The notes below the pieces were generated by a model. The model ran no database searches and had not been told where the DNA came from. It saw nothing but the letters and a program-made list of their open reading frames with translations. From Gammaproteobacteria bacterium (GTDB taxonomy: Bacteria; Pseudomonadota; Gammaproteobacteria; Pseudomonadales; Halieaceae): a DNA stretch of 64,000 nt. Every line of letters begins with the position of its first letter. Position 1 is the stretch's first letter. The stretch lies in assembly GCA_024644535.1 (NCBI GenBank), contig JAHEKX010000011.1, positions 1 to 64,000 on the forward strand, read 5' to 3'. Below are positions 15,311 through 23,879 of this stretch, piece by piece. The position numbers were made by a program, and so were the translations under genes.

Positions 15311-16489
15311 ATGTCGGTAACACAAACGGAAAAAAACTGGAGCCCGGCGATTATACTGGCTTTAGTAGCAGCTTTGGTGCTTGTTTTGGGCTTGTGGACT
15401 TACGAGCGCATGTCTGACCCGGGTGCTAACCAAGGGCCCGTTCAAACTACGACAAGCGGCTTAACCCAGCAGGTCAAATGGAAAATGGTTACCACCTGGC
15501 CTAAAAATTTCCCGGGCTTGGGATCAGCGGCAGAAACGTTCGCACGCTTAGTCGATGAAATGAGCAACGGGCGCATGACAGTTCATGTATACGGCGCGGG
15601 TGAGCTGGTGCCCCCCTTTGAGGTGTTTGATGCTGTATCGCAGGGCGTTGCCGATGCAGGCCACGGAGCGGCGTATTATTGGAAGGGCAAAGTGCCAGCT
15701 TCGGTATTTTTTACCGCTATTCCTTTTGGTATGACAGCTCAAGAAATGAACGGCTGGTTTCACTACGGCGGCGGCATCGAACTTTGGCGCGAACTTTACG
15801 AACCGTTTAACTTGGTTCCGTTTAGTGGCGGAAGCACCGGCGTGCAAATGGCGGGATGGTTTAATAAAGAACTGAACTCCCCCGAGGACTTAGTTGGTTT
15901 AAAAATGCGTATTCCGGGATTGGCTGGCGAGGTGTTCGCCAAAGCGGGGGGCTCTTCCGTCAGGATCGCTGGCGGTGAGTTATATACCTCGCTAGAAACG
16001 GGTGTTATTGACGCTGCAGAGTGGGTTGGGCCCTTTAATGATCTAACCTTAGGTTTGCACCAGGTGGCCAAGTATTACTATTATCCGGGCTGGCATGAGC
16101 CCGGTGCGATGCTAGAGTTAATCGTTAACAAGACTTCACTGGAGTCACTTCCTAGCGACCTACAAGCTATTGTGACCTCTGCTGCGCGGGCAGCGAACCA
16201 AGACATGCTGGACGAATTTACCGCGCGCAATAATACGGCTCTAAAAGAGTTGGTCGATGTGCACGGAGTGGAACTGCGCCGTCTCCCCGATTCGGTATTG
16301 CAGGCCTTGGCTAAGGCATCTAACGAAGTGCTGGGTGAGCTAATAGCAACTGACCCTATGGCGGCCAAAATTTACGATTCGTTCTCAAGCTTTTACAGCA
16401 ATGTTCGCGACTATCATCAAATTTCTGAGCGGGCTTATATTAATGCCCGCGAGGTTGTTGCCGACGAACTTCTTATTCAGTCGCCCTGA
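15311..16489 (+). CDS. dctP: TRAP transporter substrate-binding protein, TakP-like, membrane-anchored
   Basis: A 392-aa solute receptor of a TRAP transporter. It matches the TakP/lactate subgroup, which binds 2-oxo acids or hydroxy acids and dimerises: MVTTWPKNFPGLGSAAETFA, GAAYYWKGKVPASVFFTAIPFGM, LKMRIPGLAGEVFAKAGGSSVRI, and GVIDAAEWVGPFNDLTLGLH with the ligand-contact region. The N-terminus (NWSPAIILALVAALVLVLGLWTYE) is a single hydrophobic segment with no obvious signal peptidase site, so the protein is probably tethered to the inner membrane. RBS AAGGA precedes the ATG. The matching permease genes lie on the opposite strand beyond a thioesterase gene rather than in an operon with it. Its 3' end overlaps that thioesterase by 13 bases. 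Confidence 0.9.
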   Translation: MSVTQTEKNWSPAIILALVAALVLVLGLWTYERMSDPGANQGPVQTTTSGLTQQVKWKMVTTWPKNFPGLGSAAETFARLVDEMSNGRMTVHVYGAGELVPPFEVFDAVSQGVADAGHGAAYYWKGKVPASVFFTAIPFGMTAQEMNGWFHYGGGIELWRELYEPFNLVPFSGGSTGVQMAGWFNKELNSPEDLVGLKMRIPGLAGEVFAKAGGSSVRIAGGELYTSLETGVIDAAEWVGPFNDLTLGLHQVAKYYYYPGWHEPGAMLELIVNKTSLESLPSDLQAIVTSAARAANQDMLDEFTARNNTALKELVDVHGVELRRLPDSVLQALAKASNEVLGELIATDPMAAKIYDSFSSFYSNVRDYHQISERAYINAREVVADELLIQSP

Positions 16490-16881
16490 TCGATTTGTCG
16501 TGTTCGGCCATTTTGGTCGATCGCGACAAATACAAAGACGCCCTCGGTGACCTTAATGGGCTCTCCGTCGTGTTTAGAGGAAATCCACACTTCAACGACC
16601 ATGCGAATCGAGCTCCGGCCCACTTCTAGAACGTCGGCGTAGCACGATACAATCGCACCAAGATGAACGGGTGTTAAAAATGACATCCCAGATACTGCGA
16701 CGGTGGCGACTCTGCCACCTGCGACTTCGCGCGCAACGGCGCCGCCCGCTATATCCATTTGTTGCAATAACCAGCCGCCATAAATATCGCCGTCGGCGTT
16801 GGTATCTTTTGGCATCGCCACAACTTGAAGGGCGAGGTCGCCTTGTGGCAAAGGGATGGAATCTAGGTCGTTCATGCTCAT
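16477..16881 (-). CDS. yciA: Acyl-CoA thioesterase, YciA-like hotdog
   Basis: A 134-aa single hotdog-fold acyl-CoA thioesterase. It has the family motif PKDTNADGDIYGGWLLQQMDIAGGAVA, in which N-x-x-G-D-I-x-G-G and the Asp of the helix define the YciA/BACH active site, then GRVATVAVSGMSFLTPVHLGAIVSCYADV. The family cleaves fatty acyl-CoAs to free CoA, often under CoA or GDP feedback; substrate length is not predictable. Two Mets close together (16881 and 16875) can start it. It follows dctM by 15 bases on the same strand and is probably the third gene of a dctQ-dctM-yciA transcript, converging on the binding-protein gene. Confidence 0.85.
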   Translation of the reverse strand: MSMNDLDSIPLPQGDLALQVVAMPKDTNADGDIYGGWLLQQMDIAGGAVAREVAGGRVATVAVSGMSFLTPVHLGAIVSCYADVLEVGRSSIRMVVEVWISSKHDGEPIKVTEGVFVFVAIDQNGRTRQIDQGD

Positions 16882-16896
16882 GATGAGAAACTCTTT

Positions 16897-18261
16897 TTAG
16901 GGGCTTACAACAGAGGGTAAATAGGTTGCCAATGGCGGCCAAGCCCAAAGCAGTGCCAGTACAGCTAATTGGATAATTATAAAGGGAATTACCCCGCGAT
17001 AGATAGCACCGGTAGTGAGCGAACTGGGCGCTACGCCGCGCAGATAGAAAAGCGCAAATCCAAAGGGAGGCGTTAAAAACGAGGTCTGAAGGTTCAGAGC
17101 GATCATAATGCCTAACCAAATGGGGTCGATACCCATCATGAGTAAGATTGGCCCCACAATGGGTACGACGACGAAGGTGATCTCGATAAAATCGAGAATA
17201 AAGCCCAGAAGGAAGATGACTAGCATTACGACGAATACGGCACCGAAAGCCCCGCCCGGTAAGCTCTCGAAAGCCGACTGGATAAGCTCTTCACCCCCAA
17301 ACCCGCGGAATACTAATGAAAATAGCGTGGCGCCCACCAAGATCAAAAATACCATCGCCGTTACATTTAAGGTTTGGTGCAAGGTATCTTGTAGCAGGGC
17401 TTTATCGATACGTTGTTTAAATAACGCCAAAATCAGTGCGCCAATGGCGCCAACGCCTGCCGCTTCGGTGGGTGTGGCCGCGCCGACTAAAATTGAGCCC
17501 AACACAATACCAATTAATGCTAACGGCGGAAGTAGGCTTTGAAGAACCTCAGACCTTGAAGCCGGTTCCATGTCTGCGGCAGGTGCAATCTCGGGGTTGA
17601 TGCGCGCGCGAATAAAAATGTAGGCCGCGTAAGCCACGACTAAAAGTACGCCAGGGCCAATGGCAGCTATGAATAAATCGCCTACCGATACGGTTTTGGT
17701 ATTAAAAATACCCATATTCAGCTGCGCTCGCTGATAGGCGTTGGACATTACGTCGCCCAATAACACCAAAGCAATTGAAGGGGGGATGATTTGCCCAAGT
17801 GTACCGGTCGCGCAAATGGTACCGGCAGCTAACGAGGGTGAGTACTTTGCGTTGAGCATGCTGGGCAAAGACAGTAAGCCCATGGTAACGACAGTAGCAC
17901 CGACAATACCGGTGCTTGCGGCCAACAACATGCCGACAAACACTACCGACAAGCCTAAGCCACCGGGGTGGCGACCAAAGGCTTTAGACATGGTAACTAA
18001 CAGGTCTTCGGCGATTTTTGACTTTTCGAGTATCACGCCCATCATTACAAACAGCGGCACGGCGATTAGGGTTTCGTTGGTCATAATGCCGAATACGCGA
18101 GCCGGTATGGCCGCTAATAAACTCGCGTCGAAGGTGTTAGTAATTATACCCACTGCGGCAAACAATAAGGCGGTACCGCCTAGTGTTAGGGCCACCGGAA
18201 ATCCGAATAATAGCAGCGCGCAGATGGCGCCGAACAAGAGTAGCCCGATACTACCGTCCAT
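16897..18261 (-). CDS. dctM: TRAP transporter large permease (DctM)
   Basis: A 454-aa polytopic inner membrane protein of the DctM family, the Na+-coupled transport subunit of TRAP systems. It shows the repeated helix-hairpin pattern. Landmarks are FGFPVALTLGGTALLFA at the start, ETLIAVPLFVMMGVILEKS, the conserved GTLGQIIPPSIALVLLGDV, VGAATPTEAAGVGAIGALIL and the final LNLQTSFLTPPFGFALFYLRGVAP. The 3' part of dctQ overlaps its start by 11 bases, so the two are translationally coupled. It should work with the TakP-like receptor at 15311, giving 2-oxo/hydroxy acid uptake as an inference. Confidence 0.93.
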   Translation of the reverse strand: MDGSIGLLLFGAICALLLFGFPVALTLGGTALLFAAVGIITNTFDASLLAAIPARVFGIMTNETLIAVPLFVMMGVILEKSKIAEDLLVTMSKAFGRHPGGLGLSVVFVGMLLAASTGIVGATVVTMGLLSLPSMLNAKYSPSLAAGTICATGTLGQIIPPSIALVLLGDVMSNAYQRAQLNMGIFNTKTVSVGDLFIAAIGPGVLLVVAYAAYIFIRARINPEIAPAADMEPASRSEVLQSLLPPLALIGIVLGSILVGAATPTEAAGVGAIGALILALFKQRIDKALLQDTLHQTLNVTAMVFLILVGATLFSLVFRGFGGEELIQSAFESLPGGAFGAVFVVMLVIFLLGFILDFIEITFVVVPIVGPILLMMGIDPIWLGIMIALNLQTSFLTPPFGFALFYLRGVAPSSLTTGAIYRGVIPFIIIQLAVLALLWAWPPLATYLPSVVSP

Positions 18262-18808
18262 CGTGCTCTCCTGACACTAAGCGTTGGCTACACGTTATCA
18301 GCAAGCTTATGCCTTGTATGCACAGCGTCAGCATTGATACAGGAATAAGTGTTTTTAGAACAAAGACAGCAGGAATACCGCCCGGCTCGGGTGAGACCTC
18401 TCGAATGGCCCACGATTCTTGCACGTAACTCCAGCTGCTCAATCCAATAATGACGCTGACAGGAACTAAGAACACGATAATACCGAGTGCATTGACCCAA
18501 TCGCGATTTCGCGGTGACATTTTTTGGTAGAAGATATCCACACGGACGTGGCTGTCGCGACCCAAGGCGACACCCGCACCCATTAAAAAGACGCAGGCGT
18601 GCAAGTACACCAAGCCCTCTTGCAGTGCGATGGTGCCCATATTAAACCCGTAGCGCAGTATCACCACAGTTACGGTAACGATAGCCATGGCCAGTAATAG
18701 CCAAGAAAGGGCCAGTCCGAGCGCGTGCTGCAGGCGGTCATTAAATGTCAAAAAAGGCTGCAAGGGTTTATTCTCCGTTATCCCTTCGTCAAACTGGGGC
18801 GTAAGCAT
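18251..18808 (-). CDS. dctQ: TRAP transporter small permease (DctQ)
   Basis: A 185-aa inner membrane protein with four predicted helices, as expected for DctQ. Landmarks are the first helix LGLALSWLLLAMAIVTVTVVILRYGFN, then ALQEGLVYLHACVFLMGAGVALGRDSHVRVDIFYQKMSPRNRDWV, where the L-x-R-D-x-H-V-R-V-D-I motif is diagnostic, and WSYVQESWAIREVSPEPGGIPAVF near the end. It pairs with DctM in the membrane to form the transporter. It is the first gene of the minus-strand dctQ-dctM-yciA group. The 59-base gap to the divergent yaaA must hold both promoters. Confidence 0.92.
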   Translation of the reverse strand: MLTPQFDEGITENKPLQPFLTFNDRLQHALGLALSWLLLAMAIVTVTVVILRYGFNMGTIALQEGLVYLHACVFLMGAGVALGRDSHVRVDIFYQKMSPRNRDWVNALGIIVFLVPVSVIIGLSSWSYVQESWAIREVSPEPGGIPAVFVLKTLIPVSMLTLCIQGISLLITCSQRLVSGEHDGR

Positions 18809-18867
18809 AGCGTAAAAAGCCGAAGCCCAGTACCATCGTACTTGTTTTAGTAAGAGGACGCACAGAC

Positions 18868-19647
18868 ATGTTGATGGTTATTTCGCCCGCCAAGACCCTG
18901 GATTTCGAAACACCAGCGGTTATTGATGCCTATACTCAGCCAATCTTCACAGAATACAGCGAAGTTTTAGTCGGAGGTCTGCGAGCACTCGCGCCCGATG
19001 ATATCCAAAATATGATGGGTGTGAGTACCGCGATTGCTGAGTTAAACCACAAGCGTTTTATGGACTTTACGCTTCCCTTTTCGCCCGATAACGCCAAGCA
19101 AGCTATTTTTGCTTTTAAGGGCGATGTGTACACGGGCCTTGATGCTGAGTCCTTATCCCCCGAAGCTTTAGACTACGCGCAAACGCATTTGCTGATGTTG
19201 TCGGGTTTGTATGGGGTGCTTAAGCCATTAGATTTGATGCAGCCTTATCGTTTAGAAATGGGCACTAAATTTGGCGTGGGTGACGCTGCCAACTTGTATC
19301 AGTTTTGGGGAGATCGCATTACCCAAGCATTAAATGCTCAATTACGAGCTTCTGGCGCCGAAACATTATTAAATCTGGCCTCGAACGAGTACTTTAAGTC
19401 GGTTAAACCCAAGTTGCTGAATGCCACGGTTGTGACGCCCGTATTCAAAGACTTGAAAAATGATCAATATAAAATGATCAGCTTTTACGCCAAAAAAGCA
19501 CGCGGCCTGATGGCGCGATATGTACTTGAAAACCAGATTGACTCGGTGGAAGCTTGCAAGGCCTTCGATTCAGAAGGTTACTATTTTGTGCCTGAACAAT
19601 CAGATGCAAAAACACTGACGTTTTATCGGGACCACGACCCCGCCTAA
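18868..19647 (+). CDS. yaaA: Peroxide stress protein YaaA
   Basis: The 259-aa product belongs to the YaaA/DUF328 family. It starts with the characteristic MLMVISPAKTLDFETPA. Other conserved parts are LMLSGLYGVLKPLDLMQPYRLEMGT, the NLASNEYFKSV segment and the C-terminal FKDLKNDQYKMISFYAKKARGLMARY. In E. coli YaaA is a DNA-binding protein that lowers unincorporated intracellular iron during hydrogen peroxide stress. GAGGA lies upstream of the ATG at 18868. It is divergent from dctQ, and 23 bases separate it from the monooxygenase, so the two could be co-transcribed; no OxyR site was identified. Confidence 0.93.
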   Translation: MLMVISPAKTLDFETPAVIDAYTQPIFTEYSEVLVGGLRALAPDDIQNMMGVSTAIAELNHKRFMDFTLPFSPDNAKQAIFAFKGDVYTGLDAESLSPEALDYAQTHLLMLSGLYGVLKPLDLMQPYRLEMGTKFGVGDAANLYQFWGDRITQALNAQLRASGAETLLNLASNEYFKSVKPKLLNATVVTPVFKDLKNDQYKMISFYAKKARGLMARYVLENQIDSVEACKAFDSEGYYFVPEQSDAKTLTFYRDHDPA

Positions 19648-19670
19648 TAACAATTCAAAAGGAAAATAGC

Positions 19671-21128
19671 GTGACAACAAAACAAGTGGTTATTATCGGT
19701 GCTGGTATGTCGGGGCTGTGCATGGGGGTGCAGCTTAAGCAACAAGGAATTAATGATTTTGTAATTCTAGAGCGCTCCGATGATGTCGCAGGTACTTGGA
19801 ATTATAATACTTACCCTGGCTGTGGTTGTGACGTCCCCTCTGTATTTTATAGCTATTCGTTTTATCTCAATCCTAATTGGAGCAGAGTCTATTCGCTGCA
19901 CGATGAAATTAAGCAGTACTTTCGCGATTGCGCGGCACACTTTGGTTTAAACGATCATATTCAATTCAATACCGAAGTCGAACGTGCAGACTACGACGAT
20001 GAGCACGGCTCGTGGACAGTGACCACCAGAGGTGGTGAGACAATTGAATCGCGGGTCTTGGTATCAGGTCTGGGTCAGTTAAATGTGCCCTTCACGCCTG
20101 ACTTTGAAGGTGCCGATACCTTTGGGGGTGACTCGTTCCATTCGGCGCGGTGGAATCACGATATCGACCTTACAGGTAAAAAAGTCGCGATTATTGGCAA
20201 CGCGGCCAGCGCTTTACAGTTTATTCCTCATGTTGCCGAAGCCGCCGAGCGAGTGCATGTGTATCAGCGTAGTGCGAACTATGTGGTACCACGTAATGAC
20301 CGCGCTTATACCGAGTCCGAAAAACAGCGTTTTGCCCGCCTTCCTTGGTTACAGCGTCTGCACCGTTTGGGAGTGTTTTTGCGAGGCGAAATTATGTACG
20401 GTGCCATTGCCAATAAGAAATTCTTTCAGTGGTTGCTAGCCAAAGACGCTAAAAAATATTTAGAAGATCACATTACAGACCCAGATTTACGTCAGAAATT
20501 AACGCCCGACTACGCTATTGGGTGTAAGCGGATTTTGGTGTCTGATAACTACTATCAAGCCATGGCGCGCCCCAACCTGAACTTGGTGGCCAAGCCTATT
20601 CAAAGCATTACCCCAGCGGGCGTACAAACTGAGGATGGTGAGGTTCTGGATGCGGATGTATTGATTTACGGTACGGGTTTTCAAACCACAGATCTTATGG
20701 CGCCGGTGGACTTTTACGGGCGCGACGGTCTATCTCTTAAAGACGCATGGGCCGAGGGTGCAGAAGCCTATCGCGGTGTGTGCACTTCCGATTTCCCCAA
20801 CCTCTTTATGCTGTATGGCCCCAATACTAACTTAGGCAGCAACTCGATTATTTTTATGGTGGAACAACAGGCTACTTACATTGTGAAGTGTATTACCAAG
20901 TTGTTGACGCATCAGCTAAAGAGTATGGAAGTGAACAAGCAGGTCTTACGCGCCTACAACGAGAAAATGCAAGGTGATATGACCAAAACCGTGTGGGTAG
21001 CGTCTTGCCAGAGCTGGTACAAAAATGCCGCGGGCAAGGTCGTCAACAATTGGCCGAACAGCGCGACGAATTACTATTTTCACATGCGTGAACCCGAAAT
21101 GAGTGATTTCGATCTCGTCGACCGTTAA
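19671..21128 (+). CDS. Flavin-dependent monooxygenase, Baeyer-Villiger type
   Basis: A 485-aa FAD/NADPH monooxygenase starting at GTG 19671, with AAAAGGAAA upstream. The first Rossmann motif VIIGAGMSGLCMGVQL binds FAD. Conserved FVILERSDDVAGTWNYNTYPGCGCDVPSVFYSYSF follows, as in phenylacetone/cyclohexanone monooxygenase relatives. The Baeyer-Villiger fingerprint F-x-G-x3-H-x3-W is present as FGGDSFHSARW. The second nucleotide motif is unusual: IIGNAASALQFIPHVA, with alanine where GxGxxG normally has its second glycine. Such enzymes turn ketones into esters or lactones; the substrate here is unknown. Its stop overlaps the convergent GNAT gene by four bases. Confidence 0.88.
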   Translation: MTTKQVVIIGAGMSGLCMGVQLKQQGINDFVILERSDDVAGTWNYNTYPGCGCDVPSVFYSYSFYLNPNWSRVYSLHDEIKQYFRDCAAHFGLNDHIQFNTEVERADYDDEHGSWTVTTRGGETIESRVLVSGLGQLNVPFTPDFEGADTFGGDSFHSARWNHDIDLTGKKVAIIGNAASALQFIPHVAEAAERVHVYQRSANYVVPRNDRAYTESEKQRFARLPWLQRLHRLGVFLRGEIMYGAIANKKFFQWLLAKDAKKYLEDHITDPDLRQKLTPDYAIGCKRILVSDNYYQAMARPNLNLVAKPIQSITPAGVQTEDGEVLDADVLIYGTGFQTTDLMAPVDFYGRDGLSLKDAWAEGAEAYRGVCTSDFPNLFMLYGPNTNLGSNSIIFMVEQQATYIVKCITKLLTHQLKSMEVNKQVLRAYNEKMQGDMTKTVWVASCQSWYKNAAGKVVNNWPNSATNYYFHMREPEMSDFDLVDR

Positions 21129-22264
21129 CCCGCTTGTTTAAAGGGTAGTAACTCGCGTGCAGCAGCCTGATAGTCGCGCACGTGATCGACCTCTTCCTGG
21201 CAAAAGCGCTGGACAGCCGTATCAAAGCGTTTGTCGCAGATGTAATGATGCGAATGCGTTCTTATGGGCTCAAAACCGCGTTGGATTTTGTGCTCGCCTT
21301 GCGCACCAGGATCGAAATGTTGCAGGCCATTGCGAATGCAGTACTCAATACCCTGGTAATAGCAGGCTTCAAAATGGAGGCCGTCGAATTCCGCCAGTGC
21401 ACCCCAATACCGGCCATAGAGATTCTTGGAATCTTTGAAGTAAAGCGCTCCGGCGACGGGTGTGTTCTCGGCATAAGCAAAAACCAAAAGTACCTGATCA
21501 CGCAATGCCGGTAGCAAGTCTGTAAAGAACCTTTGCGTCAAGTAGCCGCCGTGACCACTGCGCTTGGCGTAGGTGATCTGATAAAAGCGATGAAACTGTT
21601 GGCAAATGTCGGGGGTAATGGCATCCCCTTCGAGTGCACACATTTGGATGTCTTGTTCTGCTACTTTTGCTCGCTCTTTCTTTAAGTTTTTACGTTTTCT
21701 GCTGCTAAATGTTGCCAAAAAGTCATCAAAATCTTTAAAGTCTCGATTGTACCAATGAAACTGACAGGTTTGCCGTTCGTGCATTGCCGCGCGTGCTAAA
21801 TGGCTATGGTCAATTTCGGAATGAAATAAAACGTGCCAAGAGCTTGAGATTTCACCCGCCTTTGCCTGAATGCCATGGATTAGCATTTCGGCTACTTCTT
21901 TTGGCGCCTGTACCTGCGGGTGTATCAAAACCCGGGGGCCTGCGCAGGGTGTGAACGGGATGGCAGAGACTAATTTCGGGTAATACTCCAAGCCAGATCG
22001 CTGCCACGCATCGGCGAAGGCCCAATCAAAAACATATTCACCATAGCTGTGAGTTTTTAGATAGGTAGGTACGGCCCCCACCACGTCATTGCCGTCCAGC
22101 ACTACACAATGATGCGGTTGCCAGCCAGCGTTAGCGGTTGTGCAGCCGGTTTCTTCTAAGCCTAGTAGAAAATCATGGCGCAAAAAAGGGTAATCGGTAT
22201 TAGCACATGCGTTCCATGCACGGGCTTCGATATCACGTATCGAGCTAACAAACCGTAATTTCAT
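21125..22264 (-). CDS. GNAT/FemAB-like acyltransferase (DUF482 family)
   Basis: The 379-aa protein matches the family annotated as peptidogalycan biosynthesis/GNAT N-acetyltransferase (PF04339 type). It begins with MKLRFVSSIRDIEARAWNACANTDYPFLRHDFLLGLEETG, and has HCVVLDGNDVVGAVPTYLKTHSYGEYVFDWAFADAWQRSG, a cluster of basic residues (FSSRKRKNLKKERAKV), and GALYFKDSKNLYGRYWGALAEFDGLHFEACYYQGIEYCI. The ending has FDPGAQGEHKIQRGFEP. Members are widespread in proteobacteria but lack a firmly assigned substrate. It is the third gene of a minus-strand ubiC-ubiA-GNAT group, four bases after ubiA. Confidence 0.85.
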   Translation of the reverse strand: MKLRFVSSIRDIEARAWNACANTDYPFLRHDFLLGLEETGCTTANAGWQPHHCVVLDGNDVVGAVPTYLKTHSYGEYVFDWAFADAWQRSGLEYYPKLVSAIPFTPCAGPRVLIHPQVQAPKEVAEMLIHGIQAKAGEISSSWHVLFHSEIDHSHLARAAMHERQTCQFHWYNRDFKDFDDFLATFSSRKRKNLKKERAKVAEQDIQMCALEGDAITPDICQQFHRFYQITYAKRSGHGGYLTQRFFTDLLPALRDQVLLVFAYAENTPVAGALYFKDSKNLYGRYWGALAEFDGLHFEACYYQGIEYCIRNGLQHFDPGAQGEHKIQRGFEPIRTHSHHYICDKRFDTAVQRFCQEEVDHVRDYQAAARELLPFKQAG

Positions 22265-22268
22265 AGTG

Positions 22269-23138
22269 CTACACCGCAGCAGGATACAAATATAAATCTA
22301 CGGCTAAACCCGCAAACACGATGAGTCCAACAATAATATTATCTTTAAAGGCTTGAAAACAGGCCATACGGGCACGATCTTTAATGCGCCACTGCTGCCA
22401 AACAAAGCCCATACTTGCGACAATAATGCCGATGTAGGCCGGTTCGTGACGCTGAAACTGCCAGGCCATTAACAGCCACAGTGCACAGGTCATTGCCTGC
22501 AGGATGCCCACGATCAAACGATCGGCTTGCCCAAATAAAATGGCGGTCGATTTGATACCAACGACAAGGTCGTCATCGCGATCAACCATGGCATACAGGG
22601 TGTCGTAGGCCATGGTCCACAGAAGATTGGCCAGAAAGATCAGCCACAAAGCCGCCGGAAGTGCATTTTGTGTGGCGCTGAACGCCATGGGTATTCCAAA
22701 CGAAAATGCCGCGCCCAGCACAATTTGTGGTAAGTGGCTCACGCGTTTCACAAAGGGGTAGACGGCCGCAATGCCGGCTGCTCCCAGTGACAACAGTATG
22801 GTTAAAGGGTTAGTTAGTAAAACCAAGACAAACGCGAGCGTTAGTAGGGTGAAAAACAAAAAAATGGCTTCTTTGGGGGTTACCACGCCCGTCACTAAAG
22901 GTCGTGAGGACGTGCGTTTCACCTCGCCATCCCAGCCTCGGTCCGCAAAGTCGTTAATGACACAGCCTGCCGCGCGCATTAAAAATACACCAAGGGTAAA
23001 AATAAGCAGGATATCCCAGTTTGGAACTCCCCCGCTGGCGAGCCACAGCGCCCAGTAGGTGGGCCACAAAAGGAGGAGTGTCCCAACGGGTTTGTCGATG
23101 CGCATTAATTGCGCGAAGCCTAACAGTTTGATCGACAC
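22269..23138 (-). CDS. ubiA: 4-hydroxybenzoate octaprenyltransferase UbiA
   Basis: An integral membrane prenyltransferase that attaches the polyprenyl tail to 4-hydroxybenzoate, the second step of ubiquinone synthesis. Both Asp-rich Mg-diphosphate motifs are present: NDFADRGWDGEVKRTSSRPL and YDTLYAMVDRDDD. Eight to nine hydrophobic segments are seen. I use the GTG at 23138 (289 aa, close to the 290 of E. coli), because AAAGGAAAT sits a few bases upstream; a TTG nine codons earlier is an alternative. The start LLGFAQLMRIDKPVGTLLLLWPTYWALW is typical. It is downstream of ubiC in the same transcript. Confidence 0.95.
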   Translation of the reverse strand: MSIKLLGFAQLMRIDKPVGTLLLLWPTYWALWLASGGVPNWDILLIFTLGVFLMRAAGCVINDFADRGWDGEVKRTSSRPLVTGVVTPKEAIFLFFTLLTLAFVLVLLTNPLTILLSLGAAGIAAVYPFVKRVSHLPQIVLGAAFSFGIPMAFSATQNALPAALWLIFLANLLWTMAYDTLYAMVDRDDDLVVGIKSTAILFGQADRLIVGILQAMTCALWLLMAWQFQRHEPAYIGIIVASMGFVWQQWRIKDRARMACFQAFKDNIIVGLIVFAGLAVDLYLYPAAV

Positions 23139-23196
23139 AAGATTTCCTTTTTGAATGCCGTGCAAGCTTAAGTGTTTTGCCCAGTCAAAAAAAGCC

Positions 23197-23748
23197 CTAG
23201 GTCTGAAGATCTGTTACTAGACAATCAAGGAAGGCGGGAAGATAAAACTCCGCCACAATTAGAGGTTGCTGGTGTAAATAGAACAGTGATCGGCGCCCCC
23301 ACAGAGTCTCTGTCGAGCGAAGATCACGAGGTAGCATGACGTGACTCCCTGCCATACGCGTGTACTGGAACAGACTTCGCTGACACTGGCGGTGGCTAAA
23401 CAGGAACTCGCCTAAGGGCCGTGAATCCCACTGGCGCAAAAATCGATTCGGTCCCTGTAGAGTGAGGTTTGGTAGGATACTGCGCGCAAAGACGAAGGGC
23501 TCTCCGTTGACGTGTAATGATACTTCCCTAGTGAGTGCGAAATCGCGGCTTACCTTCGCCTGCAACAGAAGCTGTTCATCGAGATAGGGGACACGCCAGT
23601 CTTGCAGACGTTTGTTGACACTTAAATGACCTAAGCCTCGAAGTATCTGCGTTAGCGAGCCTCGATCGAACAAAGCGCGCGGGGGGCGCTTGGTAAAGCC
23701 AATGTGCTCATGCTCAGAACGCCAAACAAGATTGGAAGAAACGGTCAT
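23197..23748 (-). CDS. ubiC: Chorismate lyase UbiC
   Basis: A 183-aa cytoplasmic enzyme that splits chorismate to pyruvate and 4-hydroxybenzoate, the first committed ubiquinone step. Family marks are LTREVSLHVNGEPFVFARSILP (with the substrate-contact Arg), then RQWDSRPLGEFLFSHRQCQRS, where LG is a conserved contact, and WGRRSLFYLHQQPLIVAEFYLPAF with the Glu near the end. It starts a ubiC-ubiA-GNAT group on the minus strand, divergent from the rubredoxin fusion. About 58 bases separate it from the ubiA start used here. Confidence 0.93.
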   Translation of the reverse strand: MTVSSNLVWRSEHEHIGFTKRPPRALFDRGSLTQILRGLGHLSVNKRLQDWRVPYLDEQLLLQAKVSRDFALTREVSLHVNGEPFVFARSILPNLTLQGPNRFLRQWDSRPLGEFLFSHRQCQRSLFQYTRMAGSHVMLPRDLRSTETLWGRRSLFYLHQQPLIVAEFYLPAFLDCLVTDLQT

Positions 23749-23879
23749 ATTACCCTCGGTGAGTTGGGCCGAAGCCTAGCATTGAATCGCGTCGTTTGCC
23801 ATTTAGGCAATATGCAGGTTGCACAAAAATTTGAGGCTTATATAGTGAGCCGCAATGAATTGATGGTGGAGAACGCGCC

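Noticed and set aside
16592-17119. Minus-strand 175-aa open frame over yciA and dctM
   Set aside because: Arg/Ser/His-rich shadow of two well-supported genes in another frame.
17108-18274. Plus-strand open frames opposite dctM
   Set aside because: Antisense shadows of a clear DctM membrane protein, with Pro/Thr/Asn bias typical of such reads.
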